Below are positions 1 to 6,053 of a stretch of 9,799 bases of DNA, in pieces (within the stretch, counting starts at the first letter, position 1; each line of letters begins with the position of its first letter). The notes beneath the pieces were generated by a model. The model saw only the letters and a list, made by a program, of their open reading frames with translations, had not been told where the DNA came from and did not search any database. Source of the stretch: Betaproteobacteria bacterium (GTDB lineage: Bacteria > Pseudomonadota > Gammaproteobacteria > Burkholderiales > SG8-39). Where the stretch lies: the NCBI GenBank assembly GCA_019237595.1, contig JAFAGU010000028.1, forward strand, positions 1 to 9,799, written 5' to 3'. The position numbers and the translations under genes are program-made.

Positions 1-933
1 TGGAACGCGCTCAACTCCTTCTATGCGCACGACCTTCAACCCGAGGACCATGTCCTGACCGCGCTTCCCATGTTCCACGTCGGCGGGCTCAACATCCAGA
101 CGCTGCCTGCGCTCTTCATGGGCGCCACCGTGACCCTCCACAAGCGATTCGATCCCGGCCGCTGGCTGCAGGCGGTCGCGGAAACAAAGCCGACGCTGAG
201 CCTCCTCGTTCCGGCCGCGATGGCGGCGGTGATTGCGCATCCGCAGTGGGCTTCGACCGACCTCTCGAGCCTGCGGCTCCTCAACAGCGGATCGATGATC
301 GTGCCGGAGACGCTCATCCGGGCTTTTCACGAGCGTGGCGTCCCTGTCGGGCAGGTCTATGGTTCGACCGAAACTGCGCCCATCGCCATCGCGCTCAAGC
401 GCGACGAGGCGACGGCCCGGGTCGGCTCGGCCGGAAAACCGGTTCCCCATTGCGAGGCGAAGCTCGCCGAAGGCGAGATCTGGCTTCGCGGGCCGGCGCT
501 CATGCGCGGCTACTGGCATGCCGACGGGGCGAGGGGCGATGGCGTGGACGCCGACGGCTGGTTCCACAGCGGCGACCTCGGGCGCGTGGATGAGGACGGC
601 TACTGGTGGATCGTCGGACGCTCAAAGGACGTGATCATCTCGGGCGGCGAGAACGTACATCCCGCGGAGCTCGAGAACGTGCTCGCAGGCTGTCCCGCCA
701 TCGCGGAAGCGGCGGTAGTCGGCGTGCCCGATGCCAAATGGGGCGAGGTGCCTTGTGCCGTGGTGGTCAGGCAAAAGGATTCCGCCATCGCCGAGGAAGA
801 CGTGCTCAAGCTCTTCGAGGACCGCCTGGCGCGCTACAAGCACCCGCGGCGGGTCGTATTCCTGGACGAGCTGCCGAAGAACGCCATGGGCAAGGTCCAG
901 CGCCCGGCGCTCAGGACGCTCGTCTCCGGCTAG
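1..933 (+). CDS. AMP-dependent acyl-CoA synthetase/ligase, 3' part (5' end outside window)
   Basis: The reading frame is open from base 1, so the start and N-terminal region lie to the left of the window; about 310 residues remain. It belongs to the ANL superfamily, which activates a carboxylic acid with ATP to an acyl-adenylate and then forms the CoA thioester. Visible core motifs, in order: TALPMFHVGG (bases 58-87), the adenine-binding YGSTE (358-372), GWFHSGDLG (556-582), the hinge GRSKDVIISGGENVHPAELE (616-675), and the C-terminal PKNAMGKVQR (874-903), whose lysine (892-894) is the adenylation-step catalytic lysine. No key residue is missing in the visible part. Substrate is not predictable; fatty acids or aromatic acids are both possible, and the catabolic genes nearby make an aromatic or organic acid reasonable (inference). 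The 3' end overlaps the convergent AraC-type gene by 23 bases. Confidence 0.93.
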   Translation, partial: WNALNSFYAHDLQPEDHVLTALPMFHVGGLNIQTLPALFMGATVTLHKRFDPGRWLQAVAETKPTLSLLVPAAMAAVIAHPQWASTDLSSLRLLNSGSMIVPETLIRAFHERGVPVGQVYGSTETAPIAIALKRDEATARVGSAGKPVPHCEAKLAEGEIWLRGPALMRGYWHADGARGDGVDADGWFHSGDLGRVDEDGYWWIVGRSKDVIISGGENVHPAELENVLAGCPAIAEAAVVGVPDAKWGEVPCAVVVRQKDSAIAEEDVLKLFEDRLARYKHPRRVVFLDELPKNAMGKVQRPALRTLVSG

Positions 934-1474
934 CGCCTCGCTCCCGCGCCGTGCGGCGGTAGCGCATGGGCGACATGCCGCTGAGCGCAATGAAGAACCG
1001 GGTGAAGTTGCTCTGCTCGGTGAATCCGGCCGCGTGCGCCGTGTCCCCGACGGTCATGCTCCGCCCCACGAGCAGCGCGAGCGAGCGCCAGAAGCACAGC
1101 GTTTCCTGGTAGTGACGGGGCGTCTCGCGCAGCGCGCCGACAAAGAGATCGTAGAACCGCGAGCGGGATAAGCCGGCGTCGCGTGCCACGGTCCCGGAAT
1201 GGAGGTTGATGCGCGGGCGCGCGATCATGAGCGCGACGGCCCGGCGCACCTCCTCCCGCTCGTACGGGGACTTCAGCCACGCACGATCGCCGAACCGGCG
1301 CGCGCGCTTGCGCAAGATGAAATAGCGCGCGAGGTTGGAAGCCACGCGCGCGCGGCTTGCCGAGCGCATTGCGGTGCGGCGATCGATTGCGAGGCCCTCG
1401 GCGGCCCAGCGCGGCGCGCCGGGAGGAAGCCTGGCCGGAGGGCTCCGCCCGGCAGTCGAAGTGGCGCGTGGCAT
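911..1474 (-). CDS. Short AraC-family transcriptional regulator (DNA-binding domain only)
   Basis: The 187-residue protein has the double helix-turn-helix of AraC/XylS regulators. The first HTH lies around residues 92-119 (TVARDAGLSRSRFYDLF) and the second around 141-174, with the family signature GFTEQSNFTRFF followed by GMSPMRYRR. Typical members have 250-330 residues with an N-terminal effector-binding domain. Here only about 75 Arg/Ala-rich residues precede the HTH and no such domain is seen. An in-frame stop at 1502-1504 rules out a longer N-terminus. ATG at 1474 is the first start after that stop; M36 (ATG at 1369) is an alternative giving 152 residues, and neither has a convincing ribosome binding site. 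It lies 87 bases downstream of the hydratase-family gene on the same strand, so it may control that catabolic unit (inference). How it would sense a ligand is unclear. Confidence 0.85.
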   Translation of the reverse strand: MPRATSTAGRSPPARLPPGAPRWAAEGLAIDRRTAMRSASRARVASNLARYFILRKRARRFGDRAWLKSPYEREEVRRAVALMIARPRINLHSGTVARDAGLSRSRFYDLFVGALRETPRHYQETLCFWRSLALLVGRSMTVGDTAHAAGFTEQSNFTRFFIALSGMSPMRYRRTARERGASRRRAS

Positions 1475-1498
1475 GGAAGCCGAGATGACGCCAGATCG

Positions 1499-1538
1499 AA
1501 TTTACGCGGAGCTTAAGAGAGCCTTGCTTCTTCCTTGC
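1499..1538 (-). promoter_or_regulatory. Possible promoter and direct-repeat operator upstream of the AraC-type gene
   Basis: In the 87-base gap before the AraC-type gene, the minus strand carries GCAAGG twice (1538-1533 and 1527-1522). The copies are spaced 11 bases start to start, about one helical turn, as AraC-family half-sites often are. A -10-like TAAATT lies downstream at 1504-1499, which would start transcription near 1491. No good -35 hexamer is seen. Repeats this short can arise by chance, so this is only a candidate for autoregulation. Confidence 0.25.
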
Positions 1539-1561
1539 GAAAGGACCCTCGTTCGCAGCCG

Positions 1562-2359
1562 CTATTCGACCCGCAGTTCCACAGCGCCCAGCTCGTCGAT
1601 CTCCCACGAGATGAGGTCGCCTGCCCTCGCCTGCTTGGTGGTCACCAGGCTTCCGGTGATCACGATGTCGCCGCGCACCATGCCGCGCCCGCGCGCGGCG
1701 AGGTTGTCCGCCACCCACGCGAGCGCCGCGAGCGGATGCCCCATGGTATCGGCGCCGAGGCCCCGCCCTGCCAGGACTCCGTTGATGCGCGCGGATCCGC
1801 GCACTGCGGCGAGGTCCGTCTGGCGCCAGTCCGTGCGTGACTCTCCGAGGACGGTACCTTCGTTCCAGCAGTTGTCGGCGATGAGCTCGAGCGGATGCCT
1901 CGAGAGGGACGTGTAGTCCGCCCCGCGATCGTCCGCGAGCTCGATTGCGGGCATGACCGCGCCCACGGTGGCCGCCACGCGCTCGCGCCCGAAGGGCGCA
2001 TCGATGGCCGGCAGGTCTTCCGCGAGCTCGACCGCGATCTCGAATTCCACGATGAGATTGACGTAGTCCGAGGCCTTCACAGCGCAAGGCGAGCGCCGCA
2101 GCGTGCTGTAGAGCATGGTCCCGGCCATTGGCTCACCCACGCCGACGAACTTCTGCATCGCAGGGGTGGAGAGCGCGATCTTGTAGCCCGAGACTGCGCC
2201 GAGGCGCTGCGCGCGCATCGCGACGAAGTCGTCCTGGACGAGGTACGCCTCCTCCGGGGTGCGCGGCACGAGCTCGCTCGGCAGGGCGCCGAAGCGCTCT
2301 CGGCGCTCGTGTGCCTCGAAGAGCGCCCGCGCCGCGGCGAGTGTCCGCGAGGCGCTCAT
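1562..2359 (-). CDS. 2-keto-4-pentenoate hydratase / 4-oxalocrotonate decarboxylase family enzyme
   Basis: The 265-residue protein is the normal length for the MhpD/DmpE/DmpH group of the FAH fold. These enzymes hydrate 2-hydroxypenta-2,4-dienoate to 4-hydroxy-2-oxovalerate, or decarboxylate 4-oxalocrotonate to the dienoate, near the end of meta-cleavage pathways. Family features seen are SGYKIAL (catalytic-type lysine K60) and the carboxylate metal ligands E105 and E107 in IVEFEIAVEL and E140 in MPAIELAD. A conserved C-terminal stretch, GDIVITGSLV, is also present. I chose the ATG at 2359 because it forms an ATGA overlap with the stop of the upstream dioxygenase gene and gives the family length; a longer frame would add 51 low-complexity residues that are shadow of the dioxygenase. 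Hydratase and decarboxylase paralogues are too similar to separate by eye. Position next to nbaC suggests the NbaG or NbaH step, or a related one (inference). Confidence 0.88.
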   Translation of the reverse strand: MSASRTLAAARALFEAHERRERFGALPSELVPRTPEEAYLVQDDFVAMRAQRLGAVSGYKIALSTPAMQKFVGVGEPMAGTMLYSTLRRSPCAVKASDYVNLIVEFEIAVELAEDLPAIDAPFGRERVAATVGAVMPAIELADDRGADYTSLSRHPLELIADNCWNEGTVLGESRTDWRQTDLAAVRGSARINGVLAGRGLGADTMGHPLAALAWVADNLAARGRGMVRGDIVITGSLVTTKQARAGDLISWEIDELGAVELRVE

Positions 2360-2871
2360 CTCTTGCCCGGATGGCGGTGGCCGCAGCTCGGGCAAGTGCG
2401 CTTCGCTTCGCTGGCGTAGAAATCCTCGAAGAGCGGCGGCAGGTCGGACACGATGTCCTGCACGTTCACGCTCACGCGGTGCACGAGCGCATGGCAGGCG
2501 GGGCAGAACCACTCGAAGCCGTCGTCCACCTCCCGGGGCCGCACCTTCTCGACGACGAGCCCGACCGAGCCGGCAGCCCGCTGCGGCGAATGGCGCACGT
2601 GCCCCGGAAGGAGCAGGATCTCGCCCTCCCGGATCGGTACCTCGCGCGGGCCTCCGTCTTCCATGACGCGCAGCACGATGTCGCCCCGCAGCTGGTAGAA
2701 GAATTCCTCGTACGGGTCGTCATGGTAGTCCGTGCGCGCGTTCGGCCCGCCGACCACCATGACGATCAGGTCCTGCGAGCGCTCGAAGACCATCTTGTTG
2801 CCGACCGGCGGCTTGAGCAGATGCGCGTTCGCCTCGATCCAGCGCGTGAAGTTGAACGCGGCGATGCCCAT
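2356..2871 (-). CDS. nbaC: 3-hydroxyanthranilate 3,4-dioxygenase
   Basis: This 171-residue cupin matches the bacterial 3-hydroxyanthranilate dioxygenase type, which opens the 3-hydroxyanthranilate ring using Fe(II) and O2 to give 2-amino-3-carboxymuconate 6-semialdehyde. Iron ligands are H50, E56 and H94 (in TDYHDDPYEEFFYQ and GHVRHSPQR). Likely substrate contacts are R46, R98 and E108. The C-terminal rubredoxin-like second metal site of the bacterial form is intact: C123-x2-C126 (WFCPAC) and C160-x2-C163 (CPSC). The N-terminus, FNFTRWIEANAHLLKPPVGN, is also typical. I chose the ATG at 2871; a 207-residue version from further upstream would read back through the neighbouring gene. Its start lies 2 bases after the decarboxylase-family stop, and its stop overlaps the hydratase-family start by 4 bases, so the three are very likely cotranscribed. 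The product can cyclise to quinolinate (NAD synthesis) or be catabolised; neighbours favour catabolism. Confidence 0.95.
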   Translation of the reverse strand: MGIAAFNFTRWIEANAHLLKPPVGNKMVFERSQDLIVMVVGGPNARTDYHDDPYEEFFYQLRGDIVLRVMEDGGPREVPIREGEILLLPGHVRHSPQRAAGSVGLVVEKVRPREVDDGFEWFCPACHALVHRVSVNVQDIVSDLPPLFEDFYASEAKRTCPSCGHRHPGKR

Positions 2872-2873
2872 CG

Positions 2874-3242
2874 CTATTTCATGGCCTCGAGGGCGAGGCG
2901 ATGCGCATCGTTGGCCGCCGGGATTCCGCAGTAGAGCGCGACGAGGAGCAGCACCTCGCGGATCTCCTCGGGGGTGCATCCGTTCGCGATCGCGCCTTTC
3001 ACGTGGACGGAGAACTCCGCCGGGCGGTTGAGCGCCGCCGTCATGGCGATCACGGCGAGGCTGCGCGAGCGGTTGTCGAGGCCCGGGCGGCTCCAGACAT
3101 CGCCGTAGGCGTACGTATTGATGAGCTCCTGCAGCGGCTTGCCGAAGTCGCCGTGCGCGCCCATTCGCGCCGCGACCGCTTTCTCGCCGAAGATCTTCGT
3201 GCGCAGCTTCAGGCCGCGCTCGTAAAGCTCGCGCATGTCCAT
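2874..3242 (-). CDS. Carboxymuconolactone decarboxylase family protein (PcaC-like)
   Basis: The 122-residue protein has the length and signature of the PcaC-like branch of the CMD/AhpD fold: YGDVWSRPGLDNRSRSL (residues 46-62), H80 in FSVHVKGAIANGCTPEEI, and VALYCGIPAANDA (101-113). PcaC decarboxylates 4-carboxymuconolactone without a cofactor. The CxxC of AhpD-type peroxidases is absent (C89 and C105 are isolated), so a disulphide reductase role is unlikely. It is the first gene of the unit, starting at the ATG at 3242 with a clear ribosome binding site. The true substrate is uncertain. No protocatechuate-branch genes are nearby, and the neighbour makes a carboxylated muconate semialdehyde, so a related decarboxylation or lactone step is possible (inference). 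Confidence 0.88.
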   Translation of the reverse strand: MDMRELYERGLKLRTKIFGEKAVAARMGAHGDFGKPLQELINTYAYGDVWSRPGLDNRSRSLAVIAMTAALNRPAEFSVHVKGAIANGCTPEEIREVLLLVALYCGIPAANDAHRLALEAMK

Positions 3243-3247
3243 CGTCG

Positions 3248-3252
3248 CCTCC
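3248..3252 (-). promoter_or_regulatory. Ribosome binding site of the decarboxylase-family gene
   Basis: On the minus strand GGAGG lies 5 bases before the ATG at 3242. It fixes the start of the first gene of the dioxygenase unit and contrasts with the neighbouring Bug genes and the desaturase gene, which have no such site. Confidence 0.7.
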
Positions 3253-3258
3253 GGCGGC

Positions 3259-3265
3259 TATGATA
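3259..3265. promoter_or_regulatory. Candidate bidirectional -10 element (TATGATA) between divergent units
   Basis: The plus strand reads TATGAT at 3259-3264, 7 bases before the ATG at 3272. The minus strand reads TATCAT at 3265-3260, which would start transcription close to 3253, just before the GGAGG of the leftward gene. Only 29 bases separate the two chosen start codons, so both -35 regions must lie inside coding sequence or spacer. No strong -35 is visible on either side. Symmetric -10 elements driving divergent transcription are known in bacteria; this case is inferred from sequence alone. Confidence 0.45.
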
Positions 3266-3271
3266 AGCGCT

Positions 3272-4243
3272 ATGCGCAGGGTCCTTCTCGCCGTTTCTCT
3301 GCTCGCGTGCCTGCCGGCCTGCCTCGTGGCAAGCGCCCGTGCATCGGCGCAGGGCTATCCGGCGCACGCGGTGCGCTTCCTCGTGCCCTTCCCCACCGGA
3401 TCGCTTCCGGACCAGATCGCGCGCGTGCTCGCCCCGCAGCTGCAGGAGGCGCTCGGACAGCCGTTCGTGATCGAGAACAAGCCGGGCGCGATCGGGACCA
3501 TCGGCACGGCCGAAGGCGCGCGCGCGGCGCCCGACGGCCACACCATCGTCATGACGACGAATTCGACCCTTGCCGCGGCGACGAGCCTCTATCGGAAGCT
3601 GCAATACGACCCGCAGCGCGATTTCGCCCCCATCATGCTGGTGGCGCGCACCTCGATGATCCTGCTCGTGCGCCCTGATTTTCCGGCGCAGTCGCTGCAC
3701 GACTTCCTCGCGGTCGCGAAGAAGCGCAAGGGCGAGCTCGCGGGCGGATACGGCTCGGCGGGCGCGCAGGTGTCCATTGCGAAGCTGAAGGCCGGCGCCG
3801 GCTTTCAGGCAGTCGACGTCCCGTACAAGGGCGTCCCCCCGGCGGTCACCGACGTGCTCGGCGGGCAGATCGGCTACACGTTTGCCGACTTCGCCGTGGC
3901 GCTCGCGCAGATGAAGGGCGGCAAGCTGAAGGGCCTCGGCGTCACCTCCGCGCAGCGCACGCCGCTCGCGCCGGAGATCCCCGCGATCTCCGAGGAGATT
4001 CCCGGCTACGAGGTCGTGCTCTGGTATGGCCTCGTGGCCCCCGCCGGATCGCCCCGCGAGGCCCTGCAGAAGATCCACGACATCGTCGCCCAGAGCATGG
4101 CCAGGCCCGAATTCCGCTCGCGCATCGTGTCCTTCGGGGTGGATCCGTCGCCGCTCGGCCCGGAAGCCTTCGCCGAGTACATCCGCTCGGAGACGGCCAA
4201 GTGGGCTCGCGACATCAAGCAGGCCGGGATCGAGCCGGAATAG
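3272..4243 (+). CDS. Bug-family (TctC-type) tripartite tricarboxylate transporter substrate-binding protein
   Basis: The 323-residue precursor is the usual Bug length. Residues 1-26 form a signal peptide (MRRVLLAVSLLACL...) with a likely cleavage after ASA and a mature start at QGYPAHAV. Two cysteines (C13, C17) in the signal region could make a lipoprotein, but the AxA site followed by QGYP looks stronger. Bug motifs follow: VPFPTGSLPDQIAR (the loop with the ligand-binding Asp, here lacking the second Gly), LGQPFVIENKPGAIG, APDGHTI, VPYKGVPPAVTDVLGGQI, and the C-terminal VLWYGLVAPAGSP. It is a periplasmic receptor for a carboxylate-type ligand; no TctA/TctB membrane genes are in the window. 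The ATG at 3272 is preferred over the ATG at 3260, which falls inside the -10-like box and adds only ISA before the signal peptide. It heads a three-gene unit with two oxidoreductases. Confidence 0.93.
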   Translation: MRRVLLAVSLLACLPACLVASARASAQGYPAHAVRFLVPFPTGSLPDQIARVLAPQLQEALGQPFVIENKPGAIGTIGTAEGARAAPDGHTIVMTTNSTLAAATSLYRKLQYDPQRDFAPIMLVARTSMILLVRPDFPAQSLHDFLAVAKKRKGELAGGYGSAGAQVSIAKLKAGAGFQAVDVPYKGVPPAVTDVLGGQIGYTFADFAVALAQMKGGKLKGLGVTSAQRTPLAPEIPAISEEIPGYEVVLWYGLVAPAGSPREALQKIHDIVAQSMARPEFRSRIVSFGVDPSPLGPEAFAEYIRSETAKWARDIKQAGIEPE

Positions 4244-4249
4244 CGCCGC

Positions 4250-5065
4250 TTGGGCCCCTGCGTCGGCGTCCTTGGTCTCGGGCTCGTCGGCCGTGCTCTC
4301 GCCGAGCGGCTCGTCGCGGCGAGCTTCGAGGTCGAGGCTTTCGATCCGGACGTGAGCAAGCTCAGGCCGGCCGGAGTGCGGCGCGCTGCCGAGGCGCGCG
4401 AAATGACAGCCGGTACAGTCGTGGTGGCCGTCTACGACGGTGCGCAAGCGGAGCAAGCGCTTTTGGATCTCAATGATCGTACGACGCTGTGCGTGACGAC
4501 GTGCGAGCCGGCGCGCGCCGAGCGCCTGGCCGCACGCTACCCTGGCTTCATCGAAGCGCCCGTGTCCGGCACCAGCCGGGAAATCCGCGAAGGAAGCGCG
4601 CTTTGCCTCCTCGCCGGAGAGCCAGAGCGGATCGAAAGCGCGCGATCGGTGCTCGATGCGCTCTTCCCGCGTCGCGTCTATATCGGCGCGCCAGGAAGCG
4701 CCGCGAAGGCGAAGCTCGGCATCAACCTCGTGCTCCAGCTCAACCGAGCCGCGCTCGCGGAGGGGCTCGCGCTTGCCAGCCGCATGGCCGTTCCCGAGGA
4801 TGCTTTCCTGCAGGTGCTGCGGCAGTCGGCCGCGTCCTCGGCGGTCATGGAGAGCAAGGCCGACAAGATGGTGCGGCGGGACTATTCGCCGGAATCGCGC
4901 CTTGCTCAGACGCTGAAAGACGCGCGGCTGATCCTGGACGAAGCCCGCGGCGCCGGACAAACGCTACCGCTCATGGAAACCAACCTCCGGCTCCTCGAGC
5001 GCGCGATCTCGCTTTGCGGGCCGGACGCGGATCCTTCGGCGATCATCGAGTCGCTGCGGCCATGA
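4250..5065 (+). CDS. NAD(P)-dependent beta-hydroxyacid dehydrogenase (3-hydroxyisobutyrate dehydrogenase family)
   Basis: The 271-residue protein is slightly shorter than the usual 285-300. The N-terminal Rossmann fold starts almost at once, with VGVLGLGLVGRAL (G9-x-G11-x2-G14). The substrate loop EAPVSGTSREIREG (residues 102-115) matches the family's APVSGG motif with Thr replacing one Gly. The catalytic lysine is K155 in AKAKLGINLVLQ, with N159 four residues later as in the GLYR1-like branch. Such enzymes oxidise 3-hydroxyacids to semialdehydes or reduce tartronate semialdehyde or similar substrates. The start is a TTG at 4250, the only sensible one before the Rossmann strand, with no clear Shine-Dalgarno. 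It lies 6 bases after the Bug stop and in the same frame, which suggests translational coupling. Its stop overlaps the next start as ATGA. The substrate is unknown, perhaps the ligand bound by the upstream Bug protein or a product of it (inference). Confidence 0.88.
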   Translation: MGPCVGVLGLGLVGRALAERLVAASFEVEAFDPDVSKLRPAGVRRAAEAREMTAGTVVVAVYDGAQAEQALLDLNDRTTLCVTTCEPARAERLAARYPGFIEAPVSGTSREIREGSALCLLAGEPERIESARSVLDALFPRRVYIGAPGSAAKAKLGINLVLQLNRAALAEGLALASRMAVPEDAFLQVLRQSAASSAVMESKADKMVRRDYSPESRLAQTLKDARLILDEARGAGQTLPLMETNLRLLERAISLCGPDADPSAIIESLRP

Positions 5066-6012
5066 TCGACGCCGCGCTCATAGGACTCGGCCGATGGGGT
5101 CGCGCGCTCTTCGAGGCCGTGCAGGGAAAGAGCGAGCGGATGCGCTTCGTGTGCGCCTTCGATCCCGACGCGGCCGGGCAGCGCTATGCCGCAGACCATG
5201 ACCTGCCTACGGTGCAAAGCTTCGGGGCGGCACTGTCGCATCGCGGCGTGCATGCCATCGTGCTCGCCACCCCGCACTCGCTTCATCGCGCGCAGGTCCT
5301 CACCGCGGCGCAGGCTGGAAAGCACGTCTTCTGCGAGAAACCGCTCGCCCTGACCGTCGAGGACGCGCGCGATATGATCGACGCCTGCCGTGCCGCAGGG
5401 GTCGTCCTCGCCGTCGGCCACAACCGCAGGTTCTGGCCGAGCATGGTGCGGCTCCGGCAGCTCGCCTCGGGCGGCGAGCTCGGCCGGCTCCTCCACGTGG
5501 AGGGCCACAACAGCAACGAGAACTCCAACCGCGTGAGCGGGGGGTGGCGCACCCTCGATTCGGAGTCGCCCGGCGGCGGGCTGACGGGATCGGGCCTGCA
5601 CGTGCTGGACGCGTTCGTATCGCTGCTCGGCCCGGTGAGGCGCGTGAAAGCGCAGCTCCTCTCGTATCGCAAGGACATTCCGCCGCTCGATGCCATGTCG
5701 GCGCTCTACGAGTTCGAGAACGGCTGCAGCGCCCTCCTCGCCACGGTGCGCGCGACGCCGTTCTTCTGGCGCGTGCATGTCTTCGGCACCGGCGGTTCCG
5801 CCGAGGTCCTCGGCGAGACGGAGCTCGTGCTGCGCATGAGCGGGCAGCCGCCCCGCCGGATCGCGCTCGACCCGCTCGACTCGGTGCGTGCCGAGCTCGA
5901 CGCCTTCGGCGCCGCCGTCGAAGGCGGCCCGGCCTATCCGATCGGCGAAGCGGACATGCTCGCCACCGTGTCCGGCTTTCAGCAGACTGTCGCAGCGCTC
6001 GCCGCGCGCTAG
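5062..6012 (+). CDS. Gfo/Idh/MocA family NAD(P)-dependent oxidoreductase
   Basis: The 316-residue protein is near the typical 320-390. It has the N-terminal nucleotide-binding motif ALIGLGRWG (G8-x-G10-x2-G13), the hallmark EKP (E92-K93-P94, in HVFCEKPLAL), GHNRRF (residues 119-124), and the catalytic-region motif GSGLHVLD (176-183) with His180 and Asp183. Family members oxidise or reduce the carbons of sugars, inositols, sugar acids or related polyols. The ATG overlaps the stop of the upstream dehydrogenase by 4 bases, so it is almost certainly cotranslated with it and is the third gene of the Bug-headed unit. The exact substrate cannot be told; two unrelated dehydrogenases behind one receptor suggest successive oxidations of one hydroxylated acid (inference). 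Confidence 0.92.
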   Translation: MIDAALIGLGRWGRALFEAVQGKSERMRFVCAFDPDAAGQRYAADHDLPTVQSFGAALSHRGVHAIVLATPHSLHRAQVLTAAQAGKHVFCEKPLALTVEDARDMIDACRAAGVVLAVGHNRRFWPSMVRLRQLASGGELGRLLHVEGHNSNENSNRVSGGWRTLDSESPGGGLTGSGLHVLDAFVSLLGPVRRVKAQLLSYRKDIPPLDAMSALYEFENGCSALLATVRATPFFWRVHVFGTGGSAEVLGETELVLRMSGQPPRRIALDPLDSVRAELDAFGAAVEGGPAYPIGEADMLATVSGFQQTVAALAAR

Positions 6013-6040
6013 GCGTATCCTGAAGGCTTCATCGCTGTCC

Positions 6041-6050
6041 GGAGGGGGAG
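6041..6050 (+). promoter_or_regulatory. Strong ribosome binding site selecting a GTG start
   Basis: The purine run GGAGGGGGAG lies 3 to 12 bases before the GTG at 6054, and its GGAGG ends 8 bases before it. No in-frame ATG exists nearby, so this site decides the GTG start of the response regulator. It sits in the 41-base gap after the Gfo/Idh gene. Confidence 0.7.
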
Positions 6051-6053
6051 CCG

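Noticed and set aside
930..2087. 385-residue minus-strand frame across the hydratase and AraC genes
   Set aside because: It is a frame-shifted version of both real proteins on the same strand and shows no motifs of its own.
1562..2512. Longer 316-residue version of the hydratase-family protein
   Set aside because: The additional 51 residues are dioxygenase coding sequence in another frame; the ATG at 2359 gives the family length and a standard ATGA overlap.
3304..3322. Lipobox in the first Bug signal peptide
   Set aside because: Cysteines at residues 13 and 17 are in poor lipobox contexts, and the downstream ASA-QGYP site matches the second Bug protein's cleavage site.
3209..4960. 583-residue open frame on the minus strand opposite the Bug and dehydrogenase genes
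   Set aside because: It is Arg/Ala/His-rich, has no family motif and lies opposite two well-supported genes; long antisense frames are expected at this GC content.
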